Source of the DNA: Impatiens glandulifera | Taxonomy: Eukaryota; Streptophyta; Magnoliopsida; Ericales; Balsaminaceae | Length of the DNA stretch: 64,000 bases | Direction of reading: 5' to 3' | Assembly (NCBI RefSeq): GCF_907164915.1 | Contig: NC_061863.1 | Coordinates: 47,093,382-47,157,381, forward strand | Shown here: in pieces, positions 46,120 through 57,552 of the stretch | Numbering within the stretch: position 1 is the stretch's first letter | Layout: each line of letters opens with the position of its first letter | Made by a program: the position numbers and the translations under genes | Notes under the pieces: model-generated | The model's input: only the letters and a program-made list of their open reading frames with translations | The model's database searches: none | What the model was told of the DNA's origin: nothing

Positions 46120-49100
46120 GTTTATTAGATTACTGGATATATATGCATATTCATTAGGCCTATTTATTATAATATTTAATTATTAAAATTATTATATTTG
46201 TTTTGTTGGTCAAAATCACAACAATAAAAACATAATTAAAATAAGATGTATTAAAGATGACTTGAGAGAAAAAAAAATCATATTTTTTTTTTATCAAAGT
46301 CCAATATTAATTTTTATGAACTATCTTTGTATAATTGTATTAATACATGTTTTTTTTTATGGGTGGTTCAAAAAATGTCTTTTTGAACTTTACATTTTGT
46401 TATTTTTTAGACCAATGTTTGTCTATTGACTCTCTTTATATTAATTTTATTGGCATCGATCTTTCTATTATATTTTTTTAGAGAACTGGTTGCCTTTTTT
46501 ATTATTGTATTGATGTTAGAAAATTGTTTTATATTAGAGTGATTTTTTTTTTTTTTATTGATTATGACTTGATAAGTTTGTGAATTTTTGGGTAACTTTA
46601 ATGCATGAACTTTCTTTGCATTATTAATTAATTATTATTATTATTATTGATGAAGGTGGTCCACAAAAGTCTTTTATTGTATATCTTTTTAGAGTCCAAT
46701 ATTTTTGCATTGACTTTCTTTCTATCTTTTATATTAACTTTCTTAATTTGTATAGATAGATTGAGAGAATTGTTTCTTACTTTTTTGTTAGTATTATATA
46801 TTTAATTATTTTTGTATATTTGTTTTAATGTAAAAAATTAATATGATTATCTCTATCTCAGATTAAATCTTTTAAGAGGAAATATAAAAAAAAAAATTAT
46901 TTCTATTAAATTGTAAAATCATTTAGTTAATAGTTAATATATATTTTTATTACTTAAACTATTTTAATAGAAATATTCTAAATTATTCTCAAATTCTGGT
47001 TTTCTTATGCAAAATTTGCAACAATAATTTTAGTTTGAGTAGTCATTAATTCTATAGCCTATACATTATCTCATCAGCAGTATTTATATATCTTTATAGG
47101 ATTACAATATATAATATATAATTTAATGTTAATATTTTTAAACTTTGAATGCTTTGAAATCTAACCATGATCTCGAGTGGATTATTTGGATTATTTATCT
47201 CTTGAACATCATCATGACACTATTAATTTATTATGTTTTATTATTGCTAAAATGATTTTGTAAATTTGTTAGAAGTTGTAAAAATAACAATATTAATTTT
47301 GAATGTTTGAGATTCTTGGCTTATTTTGATTAAATAACATTATATTATTATTAAGACCCGCAATATGGTAAGATGTACAATGGTATAACAATATTTGGAT
47401 AATATAAGTTATCACATTATTAATTTTGTTATAAAGTGTTGTATAAAACTGTAGTTAATCTCTAAATATAAAACTCTTTATATATAATTTATTTTTAATT
47501 TCAATTAAATCCTTTATTAATATTGTTAATATATATTTCTTTATTTTAAATATTAATATATACATATAATATATTGCTGTAATATAATTAAATATAAATA
47601 ATTTAGATATTATAATTTTTTTTTTAAAATTTATACTTATAAAAATAATTGTATTTTTATTATAATTTTTTTATAATATTATTAAATCATAAATAATACT
47701 AATATATGTTATATTAATTTTATTAGAATCAATTAATAACAGTTAAACTAAAAACTCATAATTCACATAAAATTTATATTATAATTAAATTTAATGTTTT
47801 TTTATTAATAATAATTAAAATATTAAAGAATATTCATACAATAGTTTGTAATAATAAAAAATGATTATAATTAAATGTTAATAATTTTATAAAAAGTAAT
47901 TAATTAACTCCATTATTCACTTTAATTGGGGAAAAAAGTAAAATTATACTTTTATCATTATACTGCATTTTTTTATAATATATGAAAAACACAGCATTAT
48001 AACAAATTTAACTTATATCATTTATATATTAACAATTCAAATATTTAAATATTATAATTTTCACTTTAAAAAAAAAAATAATTAAATATCTTTATGTTCA
48101 ATTCTTACTTAGACATTTTAGTGGAAGTGTTTTGTTACAAATATTTTAATTAGTCTAAAAAAACAAACTAGTTTTTTTTACTATTTCTAAAGTAAATAAG
48201 TATCAAATTTATATGTTTACTTGTTTGAAAATAAAATAAGAAATAAATTTAGAACTTCATATTCAAAATAACTTATATATAATTTAAATAATATTTATTA
48301 TATATTAATTATTTTTAAGTTATCTTAATAACTTATTTTTTCCATAACTATCATCAACAAAATTATTTAAGTAATCTAAAAGGCCTTAATTAGTTGGTCC
48401 ATCAATTCATTAATTACTAATAGGTTGGAATTCATCAAATTAGTGTAAGTTGGTCAAGAAAATTAATTATAATTACTAATAGAGAAATAGGATTGGGATT
48501 CGTCAAATCTATTGTATCTTTTTATTTAATTACATAAGAATCTCATTATATATTTTTTAATTAATTCATATAACATTTTATAAAATTACATTTATAAATA
48601 GTTGTTCAAAATTAAAAATATATCAAACTAATTAAGTTATTTTAATAATAATAAAATACAAATAATTAATATGTTAATATAGCATAATTAAACAGCTATT
48701 ATATAATTTAATAAAAAAACATAATGTCTTTATATAAATTAACAAAAATAATTAAGACTAAAATATTTTATTATGGTTCAATTAATGTCGGATAAATAAA
48801 ATAAAAATAGAGAAATGGTTTGGGAAGAGAATGATGTGGGCGCAATTTGATTAGCTGAAAAAATAACAAATTTTTTACTTATATTTCCTCACTCTTTATC
48901 TTTTTACAACTTCTCATCTTTATTTTTTTTTAACCTGGTGACACGTCATTCTTTCCTTATTCACTCTCTCAAATTTCATTCTCAATCACTCCTCATAAAA
49001 AATATTATTATTTACCCATTTGAAATATATATTATTCAAATAATTAAATCTACTTAAAATTTTATACAAACAGATATTCAAACTAATATTTCTTACATAT

Positions 49101-49163
49101 ATTTTCTTCTAAATCAGTTGTACTCATGCACATTTCTTACATATATTTTCAAGTCACACAACG
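46117..49163. other. Gene-free AT-rich intergenic DNA
   Basis: No coding signal. A degenerate ~290-bp two-copy repeat is visible: about 46360-46510 (GGTGGTTCAAAAAATGTC) and 46653-46790 (GGTGGTCCACAAAAGTC) share order of motifs. The rest is low-complexity A/T. Confidence 0.5.
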
Positions 49164-49329
49164 ACGCATCATCGCGTGACGCAAAAGGATGACCTGATAA
49201 TGTTTACAAAAATAACCTCACATAACGCGATAATGTTTTCAAAAATGACCTCGCATGATGCGAAGAGTGTGTCACATCACGCGAGATCATTTTTGCAACT
49301 ATTATCGGGTCATTCCTTCGCGTGATGCG
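49164..49329. repeat. CpG-rich fold-back repeat
   Basis: Left arm (about 49164-49221, starting CGCATCATCGCG) and right arm (about 49275-49329, ending CGCGTGATGCG) are imperfect inverse copies sharing CGCATCA, AAGGA, TGACC, GATAAT and CAAAAAT in order. A third, direct copy lies between them (about 49226-49261). A long hairpin in an otherwise AT-rich desert; probably a fold-back or MITE fragment. Confidence 0.65.
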
Positions 49330-51678
49330 TATGCAAAGAATATTAAGAATATTTTCATCCAAAAGAGTCATTTATACAAATTTTATCTAGACTTGGTCAT
49401 TTTCCAAAACGATATCGTCATTTCCTGCTCTATCCCTAACTTGATACAAGTTTTTTATAGATTGTTTTACATGCTCTTTCTTATTTATTACTTAATTTTT
49501 TTTAAAATAAAATAAAACACTCCTCAAATTTAATTTAAATTAAAGTAAATTGAAAAAAAAAAAACTAAACTTCATCTCTAAATTCGTTATGACTAATATT
49601 TTTAGTCTAAATAATATAAGATGTTGAGAATATTTATCAATAATATTTTTAATGTCATTCAACTTAGCTTTTATTTTTGTGACGTACAAATTACATACTA
49701 TAATTATATAATATGATAAAAAATCAAAAAAATCAATATTATTATTATGGAAAATTAATTAAGGAAATTAATAGATTAAACAAAGAAAATAATAATAATA
49801 GAATTGTAAAGATTTAGTTATATTTTGAAAAAAAAATGGTTAACTAGGATAGGACTATGTTATGAATTTTCTACATTATTTCTTTTATTTATTATTTAAA
49901 AAATCAAAGAGATAAAATTTTCAATTTTAATTAAAAATAAATAAATTATTAAATATCACCATTTATAAGAAGAGTTGTACTATTATATAACCTTTATTAA
50001 TGATAAGTTTATCATTAATCAATTAAGGGGAAAAAATAAGTTAATTAATTACATTATAAAATATTTCTTATAAATATGTTATATAATAAAATAATAAAAT
50101 CTCAAATTGTATAGAGGTGAAACATGGTTAATTGAGATGCATGGTTTTGTTTATGCTTTTTTTTATACTATCTATTTGATTTATTGTTTTAAAATTTATT
50201 TATAAAAATAATAATAATAATGTGAATGTTTCAAATTTAATTAAAATAAATAAATTATAAAAAAAAAACTAATGATATAGAGTAGGCATAAAGATGACCA
50301 TTATATCTCATCATTTAAATTATATAATGAAATGGTCAAATGATCATATAAATATTTTATATTGTAAAATAAGTAACTTTATTCTCAAAACCAAAAATTA
50401 CAAATTTTATTTTTTTCAAGGAATGAATGGATTATAAACTTCAAATCATCAAAATAACCTTAATTCCAAACATCTAGCTATATGTTTAATATTGTGGTAA
50501 TATATCAATAGTATGTGATAGTAAACTATTGTCCATTAAATTAATATTACAAAATAATATTAACATAATTCTCTGACTAAATTTCTATTAACTAAATTAC
50601 CAAAATAACTTACAGTAATTGTAACAAACATATAAAAAAATTATCCATAAAATTAGTCAATACAATTAATTCACATCTTATTTGTGTAAAATCTTCATTA
50701 TAACTTTTTGAAAAGAAAAAAAGTCATGACCATATGTATATTTCATATACCATTTTATTTATCCATTTCTCAAATAAGAAATAAAAATCATTAATTAATA
50801 TTATTGATCTTATTCGGTAAGTATATGATATTTTTGACTTGGTAAAAAATCAAAAAAAAAAATCTATTAATATAATTTAAATTTTTATCAAAATATTACT
50901 TTTTCATAAAGTTTTTACCTTAACTAATTTAATATCATCTAGTATATCAAATAAAAATAAAATCACTCTCACTTTTTCTTTTATCCATTTTAAAAATATT
51001 ATGACGTCACCTTCTTATCCTTGTAATACTAATTAAATTTCATCTTATAATAGTAAAAATATCTGGTCATATAATAAAATAATTAATTTGGTGTTAAAAA
51101 ATATAACTTAAATACATGTAATTAAATATATAAGATTTATTTACTTAATTTGGTAACTTAATTTGGATTTGGTCTTACACACTATAACTTAAATAATACC
51201 AGTAAATAGATAAGATTTATTTAATTTGGAATTGAATTTGGTATTAATATTTGTGCTTGAAATAGATTAAGTAAATAGAAATTAAATAGGCTAGTAAATA
51301 ATGAAATCAAGTATTAGTAATCTAAACTTGATTTAATGTGAAAATAAAGTATTTACTATTTTGAAATAAGAAAATATTGATCAAATCTGTTATAGTGGAT
51401 AAGTTTTGATATATATGACTATTAAATTTAAATAAAAATAAAAAATAAAAATAAAATTAAACCAAATAAAAGATATATATTAGTTAAACTTTGTCTTGGT
51501 ATAAGTTGTTTTGCAGTGTGATTGATCTACTATTGTTTATCTGCATGTAAGGTGGCCATTTCTAGGTCATGACAATTGTTGTTTACTGTCCATTGTCTTA
51601 ATTTATTTCCATATTTAATTAACTATTTTATTAATTGAATTGGTGAGTGTGAAATGAGTCAACAATACCATATTCTCT
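49330..51678. other. Gene-free AT-rich intergenic DNA
   Basis: AT-rich without recognisable ORFs. The last few hundred bases form the upstream region of the SULTR3;3-like gene. Confidence 0.55.
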
Positions 51679-51685
51679 ATAAATT
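51679..51685 (+). promoter_or_regulatory. Putative TATA box of the SULTR3;3-like gene
   Basis: TATAAAT within CTCTATAAATTGG, about 90 bp before the start codon, giving a leader of about 60 bases. That leader contains a minimal upstream ORF (ATG at 51728, three codons, stop at 51737-51739). Confidence 0.5.
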
Positions 51686-51772
51686 GGAACCAGATTGTTC
51701 ATCTTTTTAATGCATTTGCATTTATTCATGTTGAAGTGAAAGAGAAACCATAATAGCTTTCTTTGTTTGACA

Positions 51773-54561
51773 ATGGCCGATTCAATCTCAAAAAGAGTAA
51801 ACGTTTCTTCTAAAGACGATGTCGTCCTGGTTTGTTTGCCACCAGAAAGGAGTTCATTCCAGAAACTGAGACAACGCCTGTCTGAGATCTTCTTCCCTGA
51901 TGATCCTCTTCACATGTTCAAGAATCAAACTTTATCAAGAAAATGGGTTCTTGGTTTACAGTACATCTTCCCCATCCTTCAATGGCTGCCTTCCTATACT
52001 TTCCAACTCTTCAGATCTGATCTCATTGCAGGTCTCACCATTGCTAGTTTGGCCATTCCACAGGTGGGTTTTGTATTCATGTGTATTTTGTCTATATCCT
52101 CTCTGTTTGAAAGCAAAAATCTCGAACTGAAGTTTTTGTCATTAACTATCTTAGTTTGTTACAGGCTTTTGCAATTATGTTTCACTGTCATCTTTGTTTG
52201 CTTCTTTCATAACAAACAAAATTAAATTGTTTTGTAAGTCTAGGAATCATCATTGTATTTATAATTTAATTACTTTTTTGCAGGGAATAAGTTATGCAAA
52301 ACTTGCACATTTGCCACCAATAATTGGATTATGTGAGTTCCTAAACATCAATAATATATTCTTCAAAAAAATGTATCATCTGACAGTTTTTTATATTTTT
52401 TTGGGACAGATTCTAGTTTTGTTCCACCATTGATATACTGGGTTCTTGGGAGTTCAAAGCATCTTGGGGTTGGACCAGTTTCAATAGCATCACTGGTAAT
52501 GGGAACAATGTTAAGTGAAGAAGTGAATCCAATAACTCAACCAGATCTATATCTTAGCCTTGCTTTTACTTCTTCCTTCTTTGCTGGCCTTCTTCAAGCT
52601 TCATTGGGATTTCTAAGATTAGGGTTCATAATTGATTTCCTTTCAAAGGCAACTCTAATAGGTTTCATGGCTGGAGCTGCCATTATTGTCACCCTTCAAC
52701 AGCTTAAAGGTTTGCTTGGTATTGTCCATTTCACTAACAAAATGCAAATTGTCCCTGTTATGTCATCTGTTTTTCACCAAACTAAAGAGGTAAAAATCAA
52801 ACTATATATATATTACCTTTTGAATTCATTTTGATCTTATATTAATTAGTTTATTGTTTTTTTTTGGACATGCAGTGGTCTTGGGAAACCATTCTTATGG
52901 GTTTAAGTTTCTTAGCCTTTTTACTAATCACTAGGAAAATTGTAAGTCTTAACCATTAAAATATTAACCCCTTGTTCATTAGAGATCTCTGTCATTTATA
53001 ATTTTACAATTTTACAGAGCATGAAGAAACCAAAGCTATTTTGGATATCAGCAGCAGCACCATTAACATCTGTTTTTCTGTCTACTCTTCTGGTTTTCAT
53101 CTTCAAATCCCACTTAAAGGATGTCATCTCTATAGTAAGAACAATTAACTGATTAATTTAAATTACTGTGAAGTGTTGTTGATGATGATAATGATGATGA
53201 TGATCCAATTATCTAATCAGATTGGGACACTGCCAAGAGGGATCAATCCACCATCTGCAAATAAGCTAGTTTTTCATGGTTCTCATCTTGCTCTCACAAT
53301 CAAAATCGGAATCGTGACTGGGATTTTGTCTCTAACCGAAGGAGTTGCTGTTGGAAGGACGTTTGCTTCAATTGAAAACTACCAAATTGATGGGAATAAA
53401 GAGATGATGGCTATTGGTCTAATGAACATGGCTGGTTCTTGTTGTTCATGTTATGTCACAACTGGTTCTTTTTCTCGGTCGGCTGTGAACTACAATGCTG
53501 GTGCCAAAACTGCTTCTTCTAATGTAGTAATGTCGGCTGCAGTGGTGATTACTTTGCTATTCCTTATGCCCCTGTTTTACTACACGCCAAACTTTGTTTT
53601 AGCCGCAATTATTATGACTGCTGTCATTGGACTCGTCGATTATACAGCCGCCATTAAGCTTTGGAAGATAGATAAGCTTGACTTCTTGTCGTGTTTATGT
53701 TCCTTTTTTGGTGTTCTTTTCTTCTCTGTTCAATCTGGTCTTGCAATTGCCGTTAAGTTTCATCTTAAATCTTTCTATTTCTATTTCCTGTCTGGATCCA
53801 TTTTATAAATCTAACTTAATTAATGAATTCACAGGTTGGAGTGTCCATTTTAAAGATTCTACTCCAGGTTACTAGACCAAACACAAATGTCCTAGGAAAC
53901 ATTCCTGGGACTCAACTATATAGGAGTCTAACCCATTATAAGGACGCATTAAGGGTTCGATCTTTCCTAGTCTTGGCCATCGAGTCTCCTATGTATTTTG
54001 CTAACTCATTTTATTTACAAGAGAGGTTCGTTACATTTGGTTTATTTATTTATTTTTTTGTTAGGCCATGTCGTTTTATACTTGTATTGGTCATGGCATG
54101 ACAGGATATTAAGATGTGTACGAGAAGAGGAAGAAAGGATTCAAGCAGATAAAGACGCGACTCTCAAATGTGTAATATTGGATATGACAGGTATGAATGT
54201 ATGATTGATTAAATTATGAATATGTCACGCTAGAACTTTCTAATCGTGGTGAATTCTCAGCTGTGACCGCGATAGATAACAGTGGGATTGATGCCATTAG
54301 CGAACTTAACAAATCATTGCAGAAGAAATCGCTTCAGGTAAAATTATACATAAATAAAATAGGTTATTAATAAATATATGGTGATGGATATGAATGAAAA
54401 TTAGGAAATGTTTTTTTTTGTAGATGGTTTTGGTGAATCCTGTTTCAGAAGTTATGGAAAAGTTGAGCAACTCAAAGCTGTTGGATTTGTTTAGCCTCAA
54501 CAGCCTTTATTTGTCGGTGTCTCACGCAATCGATGATATATCGTCTGGTTGGAAGGCATGA
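51773..54561 (+). CDS. SULTR3;3-like: SULTR3-subfamily sulfate transporter, SULTR3;3-like
   Basis: Ten exons in phase: 51773-52063, 52284-52332, 52410-52789, 52876-52941, 53018-53134, 53221-53751, 53835-54025, 54105-54190, 54261-54337, 54424-54561, giving 641 residues. Expected location is a membrane, with transport of sulfate or a related anion by proton symport. The SulP core carries SLAIPQGISYAKLAHLPPI, GLYSSFVPPL, GFMAGAAIIVTLQQLKG, EGVAVGRTFAS and CYVTTGSFSRSAVN. A STAS domain follows, with DMTAVTAIDNSGIDAISEL. The wording VGPVSIASL, LSKATLIGF and QVTRPNTNVLGNIPG points to the SULTR3;3 clade, members of which act in plastid/seed sulfate supply or phosphate-related transport in grasses. 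At the STAS site often occupied by a phosphorylatable Thr (IDTSG) there is Asn. Exon 6 joins two exons that are separate in the paralogue at 28470-29087. Confidence 0.95.
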
Positions 54562-56093
54562 ACATCTACGATATATAAAAACTGAGCCCGAGCATGAGAC
54601 GGAGCCAGAATAATTTCAATTTCCTAAATTGTTTTTTTAAGGAGTTGTTAAAAATGTGACAAAAGTTTATATAATTTGGAAGGATTCATGTTTGTATGTG
54701 TATGTAACTGTCAAGTACTAAATTTGACTTCTGATATGAATCCCATCTTTTATTACCTTTTTAGAGTTGTAATTTTGGTTTAGTTGCTGTTAAAAAATGA
54801 GAAGATAAAAAGTAGTCAAAGATATAGGATTTTGAAGATATTGCGTGAAATTGAAAATATATTATATATTACAGGTCAAAAGATATAATGTTTTCTTAAT
54901 TTAATTATATTATACAATGTGAAATTATTTATTGTATATCTTCTTAAACATCTAAAATTATTTAAAATATTATAATTTCTTTCATTTCTTTGCATAAACT
55001 TATAGTGACATATTTATTCATTTTTATTTTTTTACGTTTTACTGCGCACTAAGCACTCATATCGGTTTTCAGATAACTTTTCAGCTCCAATTTTAAGCGA
55101 CGACACAACTATTCGGTTGTATTTTTAAACAACGATGTTGCAAACGAAGACGACTACGAGATTATTGTAACATATCGATTGAAGATATATTGCGGTGCGG
55201 GTTTTTCCGTATTTCACTATTTTGTTACGCTATAAAATTAGAAACCTATATTGATTTCATTATATTGAAGTTAATGTGTAGATGAAGCGTCTACATTGAT
55301 CGACTCCTTATCTTAAAAAAAATAATGTCCTACCTATTCTCCAATAGATCCAAAGAATCTTTGACAATCAATCGTCTTTATACGCATATGCTTGCTCTAT
55401 CTTTTTATATACATAACTTAAACCTAATTCAAAATCTATTTTCTCGATAAAATTAACATACGTTTTAACTTTTATAGTGTAACTAAATAGTGAAATACGA
55501 CGAAACCCACGTCAAAAACATCATTTTCTAAAAGTTAAACGGAACAATTAAGTCGTCTTTCGAGAATAAAGTTAAAAAGTCGACTACAATTTGATAACCG
55601 ACAACCAGATTTATAAAAATAAAAAATAAATATATCACCTAAATGAAAATTTTATGCCAATTTTCAAATGAAATTAACATAATTATAAACTCTTAAATAA
55701 TCTTAGATGTTCATAGAATAAATCAAACAAAAATAAATATATAAAAATAATTTAAAATAAAATAATGTATAATATATATATATGTCAAACTAAGTTAAAT
55801 ATTCATTAACTATTATCCATATATTATTATAATACATAACTTCTATCAAACATTAACTTTAAATTTCTACAATAATAAAGGAAATAAAATGTTAATTCCA
55901 CAATAAGTCAATTTTAACTTTCTTTAAATTTTAATTTCAGATTTATTAATTTATATAAAAATATTTTATAAGAAAAAGAAGGTCAACCATTTTTAGCACA
56001 CTAGTGGGAAAAAGTCAAAATTGAAACCATAGAACTAAAGTTATATATTGATATTGATCGATTGTTCTCGATCTTTCATCTTCTCTTTCTAAG
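54562..56093. other. Intergenic DNA between SULTR3;3-like and trihelix genes
   Basis: Includes the likely 3' UTR of the transporter (to about 54760) and the trihelix promoter. 55010-55620 is somewhat richer in CG words but shows no coding motif. Confidence 0.5.
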
Positions 56094-56217
56094 ATGGCCG
56101 AGTCAGCTAATTTCACCCTCCTCTAAAACCCTAAAAAAAAAAAGCTCCAATCTTTTCCTCAATTTCTCTTCTTCTCATCTTGTGTTCATGTCCGTCCACC
56201 ACCATCGCACCCTGTAA
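56094..56217 (+). promoter_or_regulatory. Two short upstream ORFs before the trihelix gene
   Basis: ATG at 56094 opens a 10-codon ORF ending at 56124-56126, and ATG at 56188 opens a 9-codon ORF ending at 56215-56217. Both lie in the probable 5' leader, 90-215 bp upstream of the main start at 56309. If transcribed they would reduce initiation at the main ORF. The transcription start is not known. Confidence 0.35.
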
Positions 56218-56308
56218 AGCAATAAAGGTTCGAACTTTTGTCATCTCTAGGTCTTTATTTTGCGAATATATCTCTATATCTTCTTCAGAGGTAGATAGAA
56301 GAAGGAAA

Positions 56309-57370
56309 ATGGGTGATACTGAAGATGATGCTAGATACCCTCCAAGACAATATGTAAATCATCGATCGGCTTATCAATCTACTTCTCGCACGAACCCATC
56401 CATTCGAAACCCTCCTTATCAAATTAACAACAATTACCGCGATGAAGACGATTATGAAGATGGATATGAAATGGAAGAGGAAGAAGAAGATGAACCCAAC
56501 AGTGAAGAAGATGAAGCAGGAAATGGGTATAAGCAAAAGAAGCGAAAGTTGGAGTCTTTAGTCAACAACTACGAGTTCGTTGCAAGGAAGCCTCAACAAA
56601 ATGTTCGAATTTCCCCTGCTGATTGGACTGAGCAAGCCACTTCCGAGCTTCTAGAAGCGTGGGGAGATAGATTCTTGGAGTTAGGGAGGAAGAGTTTGAG
56701 GTCAGAGGATTGGCAAGAATTGGCTGAGAAAGTGTCGGATTCGACAAAGGTGGATTGGACGGAATCGCAATGTAGGAACCGACTAGACACGTTGAAGAAG
56801 AAGTACAAGAAGGAGAAAGCAAGGATGGATGAAAACTTCTCAAATGGGTATAACAGCAAATGGGGTTTCTTCAAGAAAATGGATATGTTGTTGAATCCTT
56901 CGGTTAGGCAACAAGGGGGTCTTCCTTGCGGGGTTGATACGGGAGAATACGTGTTTATGAACTCGAAGGTTTATTTGAATAGGTCAAATGGATTGGATGA
57001 GATGAGGGACAGTCCTGGTGAATCCGATGCGTCTGAGGAAGAAGAGGGCTCAGCCGGCTCTAAAAGGAGGAATGGGGAAGCTGATGGAACATCCTTTAGA
57101 TTGTTGGCGGATTCGATTCAGAAGTTTGGCGATATATATGAGAAGATTGAGAGTAGCAAGAGACAGCAAATGGTGGAGCTGGAGAAGATGAGGATGGATT
57201 TCCAAAGAGACTTGGAGGCTCAGAAGAAGCAGATTCTTGAGAGGGCCCAGGCCGAGATCGCCAACATAAGGCAGCAGCAAGAAGAGGACGGCGATGATGA
57301 TGATGACGAGGAGGATGAAGACGACGATGATGATGCAACAGATGGCTCTGCCCAGAACCATAATGGATGA
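56309..57370 (+). CDS. ASIL-like: Trihelix transcription factor, SIP1/ASIL type
   Basis: Intronless, 353 residues from the ATG at 56309 (AGGAAAATGGG); no in-frame ATG lies upstream in the open frame. Residues 45-70 are acidic, and KQKKRK (75-80) is a likely nuclear signal. The trihelix DNA-binding domain covers ~104-192, with the three spaced tryptophans Trp106, Trp118 and Trp135, then CRNRLDTLKKKYKKEKARM and KWGFFKKMDMLL. A Lys/Glu-rich coiled coil (~300-340) and an Asp/Glu-only tail end the protein. This is the layout of SIP1-clade factors such as ASIL1/ASIL2, which repress embryo-maturation genes through GT-box elements. Subgroup assignment is by resemblance. The gene is tail to tail with MSH7, 182 bp apart. 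Confidence 0.93.
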   Translation: MGDTEDDARYPPRQYVNHRSAYQSTSRTNPSIRNPPYQINNNYRDEDDYEDGYEMEEEEEDEPNSEEDEAGNGYKQKKRKLESLVNNYEFVARKPQQNVRISPADWTEQATSELLEAWGDRFLELGRKSLRSEDWQELAEKVSDSTKVDWTESQCRNRLDTLKKKYKKEKARMDENFSNGYNSKWGFFKKMDMLLNPSVRQQGGLPCGVDTGEYVFMNSKVYLNRSNGLDEMRDSPGESDASEEEEGSAGSKRRNGEADGTSFRLLADSIQKFGDIYEKIESSKRQQMVELEKMRMDFQRDLEAQKKQILERAQAEIANIRQQQEEDGDDDDDEEDEDDDDDATDGSAQNHNG

Positions 57371-57552
57371 TAAAATGCAGGTATAAGACGATGTATCTAT
57401 GTCGTTTTGACAACACACAATTTCCTTAGCTTATGTTTGCTACTGTCATGATTCATGCTGCTGAATAATCAATCATACACAAACTGTTAGCATAATGCAA
57501 AACTAACAACATGATTCATATATGATATTAGCTTATCTCATCTATGATCTAC

